Shown here one piece after another: positions 16,504-24,694 of a stretch of 24,694 nucleotides of DNA. The notes under the pieces were generated by a model. The model was not told the origin of the DNA. It searched no databases and worked only from the letters and a program-made list of their open reading frames with translations. The stretch comes from DATKZH01 sp964505295 (GTDB lineage Bacteria > Planctomycetota > Planctomycetia > Pirellulales > Thermoguttaceae). Made by a program: the position numbers and the translations under genes. Every line of letters starts with the position of its first letter. The stretch's first letter is position 1. Location: the NCBI GenBank assembly GCA_964505295.1, contig CAZDHR010000052.1:1-24694 (forward strand). Reading direction: 5' to 3'.

Positions 16504-17162
16504 CGGTCCGGCGTTTCGTTGAGGGAAGGGACGGGATCTTGGCCGCAAGGCCGCCGAATCCTGAATCCTAACATACGGGGGCCGGCCTGACGAGCGGCCC
16601 CTTGGGGCCCGGGCGCGGCAGATTCGCAGCGTTGGTTCCGGGGACCGGCGATCCGGCTTGGTGACCCGTCAAGTGTCGGAAGTTGCCTTGGGCCGCAAGT
16701 TGCTCGTGGGACGAGCGTTACGACCATCGAGGGGAAAGCCTCCGCTCGCGGAAGGGGAGGTACTGAGGCACTTGGCCCTGCCGTTGGCGCAGCTCTTGTC
16801 GACCGGTCACGTAGAAGTAGCAAGCTTTGCGGTCGGCGAGCGAAAAGGTGGGGGCCCATTTCCGATTCTGACGATTCTCTTTGTTGTACGGCGGCGCAAG
16901 CTCCGCAAGGACTACGGGAGCCGGCGGCCCCGCCCGACGACCGGCCGTAGACGGACAAGACAAACGTGGTTAGACTGAAGGGTCTTGGGATTCCGCAAGC
17001 TGCCAGGGCACTGGCGACGGATGCCGAAGAGGCCGGCAAACCAGGCGAACGAGGGCCGCACCGCCGCCTTGGACGAGGACCCAGCCCCCGTCCGCGTCCC
17101 CACCCCGTTGGCGTGTCGCCGCGTTTGCCGGAACCAACCTCGCAAGGTGTGCCGGTCGCCGT
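16504..17162. other. Long intergenic region between divergent genes
   Basis: 659 bp between the SEC-C-like gene and the RND transporter, which point away from each other, so promoters for both should lie here. I could not pick convincing -35/-10 pairs. A minus-strand reading at 16718-16963 (81 codons, including ADRKACYFYVTGRQEL) is open but lacks a clear start and recognised homology; it may be a decayed gene remnant. A plus-strand reading (16966-17166) is Pro/Arg-rich and is not accepted as a gene. Confidence 0.5.
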
Positions 17163-20033
17163 ATGAGTCAATCCTTCTTTGTCCGCTGGCGTTTCACCAT
17201 CGTCTTGGCGATCGTCTTTCTGGGCCCCTTCATCTTGCGGGGCACGCGACTGGCCTTGCGAAGCAACCGCAACGACGTCCGGGACTGGTTGCCTTCCCAC
17301 TTCCCCCAGACCGCCGATCATCGCTGGTTCCAGGAGCACTTCCCGCACGAGCAGTTCGTCTTGTGCAGTTGGGAGGGTTGCAGGCTCAGCGGCGAGGACG
17401 ACCCACGGTTGGAGCTTCTGGCCAGGAAGCTGCTCCCCGAGCAAGCGCCGCAGTCGCAGCCGGAGGGCTCACCGGAGACAACGTCGGAAGAGACCTCCCC
17501 ACCGCCCGCCCAGAGGCCCTCCGGCAAGCCCCGCTACTTCAAGAGCGTGCTCACGGGCGCCCGATTGGTCGAGCAATTGCAGGATCGCTACCCGACCCTT
17601 TCCCGAGAAGAGATCCTCGAGCGGCTGAAAGGCTCGCTGATCGGTCCGGATTACGACAAGACCTGCCTGGTCGTGACGCTGACTGAGGAGGCCAAGGGCA
17701 AGAACCTCCGCCCGATGCTGGAGGAGATCCGCGAGTTGGCCCGGCAGTGCAACATCGAGCCCCCGTTGCAGGAGGATCGTCGAAATCCGCTCATCAAAGC
17801 GTGCCATTCGTTTGCCCTCGTCGTTCGTGAGATGGTCGTTGGGCGCGATCCACCGGGCAAAGGGATTCGCATGGGCGGGCCCCCGGTTGACAACGTGGCC
17901 ATCGACGTCGAAGGGGAACGCACGCTGTTCCGTTTGGCCGGACTGTCGCTGCTGGTGGGGGTGGGCATCTCGATAGCCTGCTTCCGAAGCGGGCGCCTCA
18001 TGCTGATGGTCATTTGGATCGCCCTGTTGGCCGCCGGGACCGGATTGGCCACCGTCTTCTGGACGTGCTTCGTGGCCCAACGGATGGGCTGGGTCGAACC
18101 GGACTGGACTTGGGGCACAGTCGACGCGGTGATGCTCTCGATGCCTTCCCTCGTCTACGTCCTGGCGATCTCCGGCGCGGTCCACATCATCAACTACTAC
18201 CACGACGCGATCCGCGAGACGGGGCTCGACCGGGCGCCGGAGCGCGGCTTGGGGCACGGCTGGTTCCCATGCACCATGGCCGCCGTGACCACCGCCATCG
18301 GACTCGGCTCGCTGTTCCTCAGCCACGTCGTCCCGATCGGCAAGTTCGGCCTCTACTCGGCGATCGGCGTGCTGGCCACGTTGCTCCTCCTGTTCCTGCT
18401 CCTGCCCGCGCTTCTTAGCTACTTCCCTTCCCGGAAGTTCGCCCGCGAGCACGGCGGCAAGGGCCACGCCGATTCCACTCAGACGGCCATCGTGCGCTGG
18501 TGGAAGAGGGCCGGCGGGTTCATCATCCGCCACAACGTCGCCGTCTCGCTCGGCTGCCTGGTGGTGATGGGGTTTCTCTTCCTCGGGCTGTCTCAAATCA
18601 AAACGTCCGTGAAGTTGATGAAGCTCTTCTCGCCCGACGCCGAGATCATCCACGACTACCAGTGGCTGGAAGACAACCTCGGTCCGCTGGTGCCCATGGA
18701 AGTGGTCATCAAGGTCGACAACGAGAAGTGCGATCTGAACATGCTCGACCGGATGCGCGTGGCGAGCCTCGTGGAAAACACCATCGAGCAGAAGCTCGAC
18801 GCGGTGGGCGGGGCCCTCTCCGCCGCCACGCTCGCTCCCGATCTCCGCCCCGACCGGCGGAGAGCCTCCGGGTTGGAAAGGGTCATGGGGGTGAATCCGA
18901 GGCGGGAGCACGACTACGTGCTCAACAAGCGCCTCGAAGAGAACCGCGCCGAGTTTCGCGACTATCTCACCATCGACGCCGAGGCGACGCTCGACCAGCT
19001 CGGCGTCACCGGCCCGTTGGCCGCCTGCCTGCGGGCCAACGAACTGGACACGCTCACGAAGATCGCCCGGTACGCCGGCCAAGAGTCGATCACCGACAAG
19101 CTGGCCTCGATCGGCGGAATCCGCCCCGAGCAGGCCGCCGACGTGGAGCAGGCGATCCGCCGTTGGGAATCGGAGCACGGGCAGGAGCTGTGGCGCGTCA
19201 GCGCGCGCGTCGACGCCCTCTCCGACCTCGATTACGCCGTGTTCGTCGACGACTTGAGGGCGGTCGTCGAGCCGGTGTTGGACCGCGTGCGCGAACAGTT
19301 GGGATTCCGGGAAGACGAGGGGATCACCGCCGTATACACGGGCGTCGTGCCGCTGGTCTACAAGACGCAACACGAGCTGATGCGGGGACTGTTCAACAGC
19401 CTCACCATGGCCTTCGTGCTGATCGCCTTCGTGATGATGTTTGTGCTGAAGAGCGTCCGCGCCGGGCTCGTGGCGATGATCCCCAACGTGTTCCCCGTGG
19501 TGGTGATCTTCGGCTTCATGGGCTGGATCGGCATCCTCGTCGACGTCGGCACGATGATGACCGCCAGCGTGGCCCTAGGCGTGGCCGTCGACGACACGAT
19601 GCACTACCTGACCTGGTTCCGCCGCGGCCTGGACGAAGGGCTGGACCGCAAGGGCGCGGCCATGCAGGCCTACGAGCGCTGTGGCACGGCAATGACCCAG
19701 ACCACGCTGATCGGCGGGCTGGGGCTGGCCGTGTTCGCCTTCAGCACGTTCACCCCCACCCAGCGCTTCGGCACCCTGATGCTCACGCTGCTGGCCGTCG
19801 CCCTGGTCGGCGACCTGGTCTTCCTGCCCGCCCTGCTCACCGGGCCGCTCGGTCGGGTCTTCGGCCCCCGCCGGAAGAAGGCCTCCCCGGAGGGGGCCGC
19901 TCGTAGCGACGCACCGGAGGAACTCAAGGACGAGTCTCCCCCAACCGAAGTGGTCGGCTTGCCGATCCAACGTCCAGCCGCCCCCCCCCACGTCCGCCGC
20001 GACCGGGCCCATCGCTCTCGTCACAGACCCTAA
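17163..20033 (+). CDS. RND superfamily (MMPL-type) transporter with HhH-like insertion
   Basis: 956 aa; ATG 17163 is preceded by AAGGTG. One N-terminal membrane helix (about 8-28) leads into a periplasmic domain with a Pro/Glu/Ser-rich stretch (about 95-120). A helix bundle follows (about 258-430), including MPSLVYVLAISGAVHIINYY. A second single helix lies at about 458-480, then a second periplasmic domain (about 490-740) and the second bundle (about 745-900) with VALGVAVDDTMHYL. The two bundles are the pseudo-repeats of RND proteins, giving about 12 helices. Relatives export lipids, hopanoids or drugs with the proton gradient; substrate here is unknown. No adaptor or outer-membrane channel gene is adjacent. 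Unusually, the second periplasmic domain contains a helix-hairpin-helix-like segment (about 620-680). The basic C-terminal tail is cytoplasmic. Confidence 0.9.
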   Translation: MSQSFFVRWRFTIVLAIVFLGPFILRGTRLALRSNRNDVRDWLPSHFPQTADHRWFQEHFPHEQFVLCSWEGCRLSGEDDPRLELLARKLLPEQAPQSQPEGSPETTSEETSPPPAQRPSGKPRYFKSVLTGARLVEQLQDRYPTLSREEILERLKGSLIGPDYDKTCLVVTLTEEAKGKNLRPMLEEIRELARQCNIEPPLQEDRRNPLIKACHSFALVVREMVVGRDPPGKGIRMGGPPVDNVAIDVEGERTLFRLAGLSLLVGVGISIACFRSGRLMLMVIWIALLAAGTGLATVFWTCFVAQRMGWVEPDWTWGTVDAVMLSMPSLVYVLAISGAVHIINYYHDAIRETGLDRAPERGLGHGWFPCTMAAVTTAIGLGSLFLSHVVPIGKFGLYSAIGVLATLLLLFLLLPALLSYFPSRKFAREHGGKGHADSTQTAIVRWWKRAGGFIIRHNVAVSLGCLVVMGFLFLGLSQIKTSVKLMKLFSPDAEIIHDYQWLEDNLGPLVPMEVVIKVDNEKCDLNMLDRMRVASLVENTIEQKLDAVGGALSAATLAPDLRPDRRRASGLERVMGVNPRREHDYVLNKRLEENRAEFRDYLTIDAEATLDQLGVTGPLAACLRANELDTLTKIARYAGQESITDKLASIGGIRPEQAADVEQAIRRWESEHGQELWRVSARVDALSDLDYAVFVDDLRAVVEPVLDRVREQLGFREDEGITAVYTGVVPLVYKTQHELMRGLFNSLTMAFVLIAFVMMFVLKSVRAGLVAMIPNVFPVVVIFGFMGWIGILVDVGTMMTASVALGVAVDDTMHYLTWFRRGLDEGLDRKGAAMQAYERCGTAMTQTTLIGGLGLAVFAFSTFTPTQRFGTLMLTLLAVALVGDLVFLPALLTGPLGRVFGPRRKKASPEGAARSDAPEELKDESPPTEVVGLPIQRPAAPPHVRRDRAHRSRHRP

Positions 20034-20327
20034 GCCCCCGGCAGGCCGCGGGATGTCGTGCGTGGCCGGTAGAAGAGCCAGTCCGCGCAACGAGTTGCCG
20101 GTTCCCTGGCGAGGAACTCAAGGATCCGTTTGCCTGCTCAAACGCGGCCCTCTGCGTAAGCCAGGGAATATGGGGCGTTTTCTTGTTGGATTGTCTCTCT
20201 GCGGTTTACGCGCCCGACCCAGCCGGCTATTCTTGGGATTCGGACCCCGGCCATTCGTTGAAGGCTGGACCTGCCCGTCGGCCGATGCTAGGCTACTGTT
20301 CAGACGTATAGACTCAAGGATGGAACC

Positions 20328-20858
20328 ATGACGAAATACCAGCTAGCGAAGCTGATCTTGATGGCGGGAGGCCTGCGGTCGCGAAAGCGGATTCAAAAGA
20401 CGGTGCACCTGCTTCGCGCAGCCGGCTGCCCGCTCGATGTCGATTTCCGTCTCCACTACTACGGCCCGTACTCGGCCGAGTTGGCCGATCTCCTCGACCG
20501 TATGACCGGCAGCGGCATCTTGCGGGAAACGGAGCATCCGACTGACGTGGGGATGCGGTACGACTACGAGCTTGACGAACGAATGCGAGATAGTCTGGAA
20601 GCCTACGAGCTGACGACGAAGGGCCGGGTCGCGAAGGAAGAGATGGCCACTTACGAAGGCGTGTTGCAGGCGCTCTGCGATACGGGGGCGCGTCTCCTGG
20701 AACTTGCCTCGACCATCGTCGCGTTTCGAGAGGCAGGTTGCCGTTGGGACGAGGCGTTAGCCGAGGCGGCTGAGTTCAAGGGCGAGCCGACTGACTCTCC
20801 CCACATGAGCGAAGCGATGGACCTGGCTCGGAGGGTTGTCGACCGGAATAATGGCTAA
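20328..20858 (+). CDS. YwgA-like winged-helix protein
   Basis: 176 aa; ATG 20328 has AAGGA 7 bases upstream. Residues 1-70 look like the winged-helix start of YwgA/DUF4065-like proteins: YQLAKLILMAGGLRSRKRIQ, then FRLHYYGPYSAELADLLDRM with the hallmark YGPYS, and a GILRE wing. The remainder is helical. It overlaps the next gene, an HD phosphohydrolase, by 8 bases (stop TAA 20856-20858, next ATG 20851). In Bacillus subtilis, ywgA lies next to ywfO, which encodes a homologous HD protein, so a conserved partnership is likely. It may regulate or stabilise the HD enzyme. Its biochemical role is not established. Confidence 0.82.
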   Translation: MTKYQLAKLILMAGGLRSRKRIQKTVHLLRAAGCPLDVDFRLHYYGPYSAELADLLDRMTGSGILRETEHPTDVGMRYDYELDERMRDSLEAYELTTKGRVAKEEMATYEGVLQALCDTGARLLELASTIVAFREAGCRWDEALAEAAEFKGEPTDSPHMSEAMDLARRVVDRNNG

Positions 20859-22179
20859 GACGGAGAAGATCTTCCGCGACCCTCTCTACAATTACGTCGC
20901 GATCGACCAGGATCGCGATGATTGGCTTCTCGACCTGATCGACACGCCTGAGGTTCAGCGACTCCGCCGCATCCGTCAACTGGGTGTCAGCCACGTCACC
21001 TACCCCGGGGCCGACCACAGCCGCCTCTCGCATACGTTGGGCGTACTCCACCTCATGCAGCAGGCTTGGCATCGCATCGAGGCGGTCGGCTGGAAAGGCC
21101 CAGAGATCCGGCGCGCGAGAGAAGTCCTTCTGGCGGCGGCACTACTCCATGATCTCGGCCATGGGCCCTTTTCACATCTTTATGAACCCGTGCTTGGAAT
21201 CAACCACGAGCGTTGGTCCTGCCGGGTCATCCAGTCCCCGGAGACTGAAGTCCGCCAGAAACTCGACGACCATGACATGCCAGCCGAACACATCACGGCG
21301 CTGATCGAGAAGGACAACCGCCAACGCCCACCGTGGCAGAAGACGCTCCTTTCGAGCGAGTTGGACGTCGACCGTCTGGACTATCTGCGTCGCGACAGCT
21401 ATTTCACGGGCTCAGGCTACGGGCACTACGACTGGTATCGGATCGTGAACTCGTTTTCCCTCGACACCATGGAAGGGAAACCCGTTCTGGTCTGGCCGGA
21501 CAAGGCCAAGTACGCGATCGAGGAGTACATCTTCTCTCGTTTTTACATGTACAGCAACGTCTATCAGCACAAAACCACCCGCGGCTTTGAAAGGCTCCTC
21601 CATTCGGCATGGGACCGGGCGAAGCAGATTAGCGATGATGGTGACGACGCCTGGCTCGTTCGCGAGATCGCCGACTTCCTGGGAGCGGAACAGCCGAGCG
21701 TGAAGCAGTATCTTGCCCTGGAAGACGCAACGCTCGTCTACCAGTTGCAGGTCTGGACCCGGCATCCGGACATAGTGCTCAGCGATCTGGCGAAACGGTT
21801 CCTCGCACGGGAAGGTTTGGCAACCATCGAAGACCCCGTATCAGAAAAGGACTTCGCCGACGCGCGAGACAAATGGGAGGAAGCGCTCAGAAGTGTCGTG
21901 AGCAAGCAAGGATTCGAGCCGCCCGAGCACTACGCGCTCCGTGACGATTTGAAGTTAACAGTCTATAACCCGTATACTCCGGAAAAGGAAGAAAAGGAAC
22001 AAGACCCATACAACGCCATCTTCATTCAGCCCGCCGCTGGCGGATCGCCTCGCGAGATCTCGAAGCTTCTGGAACGTCTCGCGCCCGTCACCGGTGTCCG
22101 CGAGAGGCAGTACCGGTACTACGTTCCCAAGGAGTGTCGCGACGCCGCCATGTCACTCGCGGCTTCGGGGAAGTGGTGA
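20851..22179 (+). CDS. HD-domain phosphohydrolase, SAMHD1/YwfO-like (probable dNTPase)
   Basis: 442 aa from ATG 20851; a TTG at 20836 would add five residues. The HD metal site is complete: H61 (SRLSHTLGVLHL), H100-D101 (LLHDLGHGPFSH) and D174 (LDVDRLDYLRRD). H119 in GINHERWS corresponds to an active-site His in SAMHD1. The order and spacing match the dNTP triphosphohydrolase-like family that includes human SAMHD1, Enterococcus EF1143 and Bacillus YwfO. Such enzymes usually hydrolyse dNTPs to nucleosides and triphosphate, often with allosteric control; the activity here is inferred. Residues about 300-440 form an accessory C-terminal region ending in a basic YRYYVPKE segment. Translation is coupled to the YwgA-like gene by an 8-base overlap. 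Confidence 0.88.
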   Translation: MAKTEKIFRDPLYNYVAIDQDRDDWLLDLIDTPEVQRLRRIRQLGVSHVTYPGADHSRLSHTLGVLHLMQQAWHRIEAVGWKGPEIRRAREVLLAAALLHDLGHGPFSHLYEPVLGINHERWSCRVIQSPETEVRQKLDDHDMPAEHITALIEKDNRQRPPWQKTLLSSELDVDRLDYLRRDSYFTGSGYGHYDWYRIVNSFSLDTMEGKPVLVWPDKAKYAIEEYIFSRFYMYSNVYQHKTTRGFERLLHSAWDRAKQISDDGDDAWLVREIADFLGAEQPSVKQYLALEDATLVYQLQVWTRHPDIVLSDLAKRFLAREGLATIEDPVSEKDFADARDKWEEALRSVVSKQGFEPPEHYALRDDLKLTVYNPYTPEKEEKEQDPYNAIFIQPAAGGSPREISKLLERLAPVTGVRERQYRYYVPKECRDAAMSLAASGKW

Positions 22180-22263
22180 CGTGCGGCGTGGTTCGTCGTG
22201 TCACCGTGATTCGGCACGAATACTGTCCGCCGCCGCTTTGTTGAGACGCGAGACATCGTACAA

Positions 22264-22289
22264 CTCCTGCGTCATCGCCACCGCAGGAG
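22264..22289. terminator. Stable hairpin after the YwgA-HD operon
   Basis: CTCCTGCG (22264-22271), a 10-base loop and CGCAGGAG (22282-22289) form a perfect 8-bp stem 84 bp after the HD gene stop and 50 bp before the endonuclease III start. No U-tract follows, so it may be a rho-independent-like terminator, a processing signal, or a 5' leader structure of the downstream gene. Confidence 0.4.
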
Positions 22290-22339
22290 ACGCACGATTC
22301 CCGCTGCCCCCCCATTGAAGCGCATTGCGTAATCGCATC

Positions 22340-23056
22340 ATGCCCGAGGATTCGAGCGACAGCCGTGAAGTGGGCCGTAAGAAGGTGGCCGCGATCTGCG
22401 GCCGTTTGAAGAAGGTGTACGGGCCGGTCGAGCCGCCGAGGGAGCGGCCGGTGCTCGACGCGTTGGTGGCGACGATTCTCTCGCAGAACACGTCGGACTC
22501 CAACAGCCATGCGGCGTTCGAGGAGCTTCGCCGCCGGTTTGACGACTGGAACGCGGTCCGCCGCGCCCCGGCCGCGAGGATCGCCCGGGCCATCCGGCGA
22601 GCCGGGCTCTGGAATCAGAAAGCGCCGCGGATCAAAAAAATCCTCCAGCGAATTTATGACGAGCGCGGGGAGCTATCGCTCGATTTCCTCCGCTCCAAGC
22701 GGGCACCCGAAGCCGTGGACTACCTGAAGGACATGCCGGGCGTCGGGCCCAAGACGGCCGCCTGCGTGCTGTTGTTCGCCTGTCGCAAGCCCGTGTTGCC
22801 CGTCGACACGCACGTGCACCGCGTGAGCCGGCGGCTCGGGCTGATCGACCCGCGCACGGATGCCGCCAGGGCTCACGAGGAGCTGGCGCCCCTGGTGCCG
22901 ACGCGCCGGGTGCTCGAGTTCCATGTCCAACTGGTCCGCCACGGGCGGTCTTGCTGCACGGCTCGAAATCCCCGATGCGAGGACTGCCCGCTCCTCGACC
23001 TTTGCCGGGAGGGGCCGAAGCGGCTGCAACGTGCGGAAGGGCAAGCCGGGGCGTAA
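22340..23056 (+). CDS. nth: Endonuclease III-like DNA glycosylase/AP lyase (HhH-GPD, 4Fe-4S)
   Basis: 238 aa from ATG 22340; a TTG at 22325 is less likely. The HhH motif MPGVGPKTAACVLL includes the catalytic lysine K138 and is followed by the essential aspartate D156 in LPVDTHVHRV, both at the positions used by E. coli endonuclease III. The C-terminal cluster C206-x6-C213-x2-C216-x5-C222 gives the 4Fe-4S site. It should remove oxidised pyrimidines in base excision repair and nick at the abasic site. It is slightly longer than E. coli Nth (211 aa), with a longer N-terminus. It ends 7 bp from the convergent DUF1080 gene. The subfamily (Nth or a close HhH-GPD relative) is less certain than the fold. 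Confidence 0.9.
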   Translation: MPEDSSDSREVGRKKVAAICGRLKKVYGPVEPPRERPVLDALVATILSQNTSDSNSHAAFEELRRRFDDWNAVRRAPAARIARAIRRAGLWNQKAPRIKKILQRIYDERGELSLDFLRSKRAPEAVDYLKDMPGVGPKTAACVLLFACRKPVLPVDTHVHRVSRRLGLIDPRTDAARAHEELAPLVPTRRVLEFHVQLVRHGRSCCTARNPRCEDCPLLDLCREGPKRLQRAEGQAGA

Positions 23057-23063
23057 CTCCCCC

Positions 23064-23897
23064 TCACTCCCCCAGCGGCCGGATCCAGACGTTTCGGAAG
23101 CGGACCGGGCTGCCGTGGCCCTGGAGGACCAGCGGCAACTTGGCCGGGTGGGGGCTGTATGGGATGATCTGGGCGTGGGCCATCGGCCCCATGATCTGCT
23201 GGTTGAGATGGACCAGCACGCCGTTGTGGAACATGGTGACGAAGGCCGGCCTGGCCAGCTTCTCGCCCTCGAACACCGGTGCGGTGAACACAATGTCGAA
23301 CGATTGCCACTCGCCCGGCGCCCGGCAGGCGTTCACCCGCGGCGGCGTCTGGCCGTAGATCGACGCGGCCTGGCCGTCGGGATAGATCTGCTCGGCGTGA
23401 CTGGGGTGGGAATCCCAGATCTGGATCTCGTACTGGCCCATCAGGATCACGCCGCTGTTGCCGCGGCTGGTGAGGTGTGGGGGCGGCTCGGGCGGGGCCA
23501 TCCATTCGACGTGGAGTTGGCAGTCGCCGAACGCCTGCTTCGTGACCAGCGAGCCCTCGCCCGCCTCGACCCAGCCGTCCGCCACCTTCCAGTTCGCCGG
23601 CTCCCACAGGGAAAGGTCCACCCCGTCGAACAGGACGATCGCGTCGGACGGGGCCGCGCCGGCCTTTTCCGGCGTGCTCGGCCGGCCGGGCACCACGTGC
23701 TTCGGAATCGGCCGGTCGGGATCGTGCACGCGGTACTGGTCCCCGGTCCACGGCTGAAACGGCGTGTCGCGGTAGCCGACGACGACCGTGCCGGACTCGG
23801 TCTTCTTCTCCACCAACACGTGCTGCGGCGCGGCCGCCGCCAGCGACGTCCACCCGAGAAAGACGACAACGCCGAGAAAGCGAAAGCGGTGGTTCAT
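23064..23897 (-). CDS. DUF1080 (3-keto-disaccharide hydrolase family) secreted protein
   Basis: 277 aa from ATG 23897, with AAAGGA upstream. Signal peptide: RFRFLGVVVFLGWTSLAAAA, cleavage near residue 23. The DUF1080 concanavalin-like domain spans about 85-275: IVLFDGVDLSLWEP, WKVADGWVEAG, a SRGNSGVILMGQYEIQIWDS core strand, GEWQSFDIVFTAP, and the final VRFRNVWIRPL. Members hydrolyse 3-keto-glycosides after oxidation of a sugar, or bind glycans, and are very abundant in planctomycetes. It lies 64 bp after the discoidin-like gene on the same strand and is probably co-transcribed with it. Confidence 0.9.
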   Translation of the reverse strand: MNHRFRFLGVVVFLGWTSLAAAAPQHVLVEKKTESGTVVVGYRDTPFQPWTGDQYRVHDPDRPIPKHVVPGRPSTPEKAGAAPSDAIVLFDGVDLSLWEPANWKVADGWVEAGEGSLVTKQAFGDCQLHVEWMAPPEPPPHLTSRGNSGVILMGQYEIQIWDSHPSHAEQIYPDGQAASIYGQTPPRVNACRAPGEWQSFDIVFTAPVFEGEKLARPAFVTMFHNGVLVHLNQQIMGPMAHAQIIPYSPHPAKLPLVLQGHGSPVRFRNVWIRPLGE

Positions 23898-23961
23898 GGG
23901 GTTTTCCTTTCTTGTTGCATGAGCCGGCGAGGTGTTACGATCCTCTTCGATCTGCCGAGCA

Positions 23962-24633
23962 CTACAACGCGGGTTTGCCGAAGACTTCCACTTCCACGTA
24001 ATGGTTCAGATCGTTGGCCGTGTTGCCGTTGCTGTAGATGCGGACGTACCGCGCCTTGGCACCCTCGGCTTCGATCCGCTTTCCGAAATACGTGTCGATG
24101 TACGGGCGACTCTTCCCGATCCCCATCTTGGAGGAGTTGTCCTGGTCGTTGCTGTAGACCGTTCGCACGTTCTTGGTGAACTCGGCGTCGTCGGCCACCC
24201 GCACGATCACGTCGTGATAGCTCCTCGCCTCGCGGAAGAAGTGCCAGAGGTGGACGGCGTAGATGTGTGACGGCTTCTCCAGGTCGATCTGGACCCACTG
24301 CTTCATGGGCCCCAACTCGACGTAGGTGGTCTCCAGCCCCTGCTTGTTGCCGTCGGTGACGAATTTGAGCTCGCCCAGCACCGGATTCCGGTCGCTCGAA
24401 GTCACCCGCTTCTTGAGGGCCAGATTCACCGTGCCCTTGGGCACCATCAACTCCGGATGGCCTCCCTCGGGCGGCTTCTCCAGATCGGGGAAGAGCATGC
24501 CCAGCACCTCGGGCGGAGTGCCGGCGAGGACCTCCTCGGGAATCTCCGTCTTCAAGGGCACCTTGGCCTCGTCGGCGAGGCACCAGGGGGCCAGGCAAGC
24601 GATCATCACCAGAGTCGCGATCAGACGCGGCAT
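23962..24633 (-). CDS. Secreted discoidin (F5/8 type C)-like protein
   Basis: 223 aa from ATG 24633, which has a clear AGGAG 7 bases upstream; an in-frame GTG at 24660 lies before that site and is rejected. Signal peptide: PRLIATLVMIACLAPWCLA. After a Pro/Glu-rich spacer (about 22-60), residues about 65-222 look like a galactose-binding discoidin domain: NLALKKRVTSSD, a WVQIDLEKPSHIYAVHLWHF strand, and ARYVRIYSNG before the last strand HYVEVEVFGKPAL. It probably binds sugars or a surface outside the cytoplasm. With the DUF1080 gene downstream it suggests a small glycan-handling operon. Confidence 0.85.
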   Translation of the reverse strand: MPRLIATLVMIACLAPWCLADEAKVPLKTEIPEEVLAGTPPEVLGMLFPDLEKPPEGGHPELMVPKGTVNLALKKRVTSSDRNPVLGELKFVTDGNKQGLETTYVELGPMKQWVQIDLEKPSHIYAVHLWHFFREARSYHDVIVRVADDAEFTKNVRTVYSNDQDNSSKMGIGKSRPYIDTYFGKRIEAEGAKARYVRIYSNGNTANDLNHYVEVEVFGKPAL

Positions 24634-24665
24634 CTTCGTTCTCCTATGATTTGTGTCCACTCCAC

Positions 24666-24692
24666 GGGAAAGCGTTTTTCAACGCAAGTCCC
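24666..24692 (-). terminator. Hairpin with GAAA loop upstream of the discoidin-like gene
   Basis: On the minus strand GCGTT-GAAA-AACGC forms a 5-bp stem with a GNRA tetraloop, flanked by an outer GGGA/TCCC pair, about 39 bases before ATG 24633. It could end a transcript entering from beyond the window or be a 5' leader structure. No long U-tract is present. Confidence 0.35.
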
Positions 24693-24694
24693 TG

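Noticed and set aside
16966..17166. 66-codon frame ending in ATGA overlap with the RND start
   Set aside because: The overlap is suggestive of coupling, but the product is Pro/Arg/Gly-rich without a domain, and its GTG start has no ribosome-binding site.
16494..17444. 316-codon open frame on the - strand
   Set aside because: It overlaps the start of the RND transporter and the intergenic gap. The sequence is low-complexity and unlike any protein.
20034..20327. tRNA or small RNA gene upstream of the YwgA-like gene
   Set aside because: No cloverleaf, T-loop consensus or convincing terminator could be found. TATAGA at 20307-20312 lacks a matching -35.

Overview
The window looks like chromosome of a high-GC planctomycete, probably near Pirellulales. 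This rests on protein families rather than a marker gene: FG-GAP/VCBS proteins carrying a haem c motif, TPR proteins with C-terminal cytochrome c domains, a very large NPCBM + hydrazine-synthase-alpha-like + cytochrome c protein, a DUF1080 (3-keto-disaccharide hydrolase) protein, a Tat-exported xylose-isomerase-like barrel protein, and a SEC-C-like protein with the variant core CPGGTG. No rRNA, tRNA, CRISPR array, transposase or prophage gene was seen.

Layout. 58-3802: two divergent membrane-anchored haem c proteins, one with FG-GAP repeats (-) and one with TPRs and two cytochrome c domains (+). 3886-5604 (-): secreted barrel-like protein with a C-terminal carbohydrate-binding-like module. 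5652-8654 (-): an accessory module of lower GC, made of an N6-adenine DNA methyltransferase (type IIG-like architecture) followed by a PIN-domain nuclease that is translationally coupled to it; a perfect palindrome just downstream of a possible promoter lies upstream (8780-8836). 8978-12346 (-): the large haem protein. 12499-12899 (-): a hicB-hicA toxin-antitoxin pair. 13009-13968 (-): sugar isomerase/epimerase-like protein. 14085-14189: an exact-period 7-bp tandem array. 14362-16503 (-): SEC-C-like/helical-repeat protein. 17163-20033 (+): RND/MMPL transporter with an unusual helix-hairpin-helix-like insertion. 20328-22179 (+): an overlapping pair of a YwgA-like winged-helix protein and a SAMHD1/YwfO-like HD phosphohydrolase. 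22340-23056 (+): endonuclease III. 23064-24633 (-): DUF1080 protein and a discoidin-like secreted protein.

How the genes may work together. The chromosomal part fits a heterotroph that binds and degrades glycans outside the cytoplasm (NPCBM, CBM-like, DUF1080, discoidin and isomerase-like proteins) and has several exported c-type cytochrome proteins. Mixed with it are small accessory modules: methylase-PIN, HicAB, and perhaps YwgA-HD. The methylase-PIN pair is the best candidate for an undescribed system: no cognate antitoxin and no separate restriction or specificity subunit is visible, the nuclease ribosome-binding site lies inside the last codons of the methylase, and local GC is well below the flanks.
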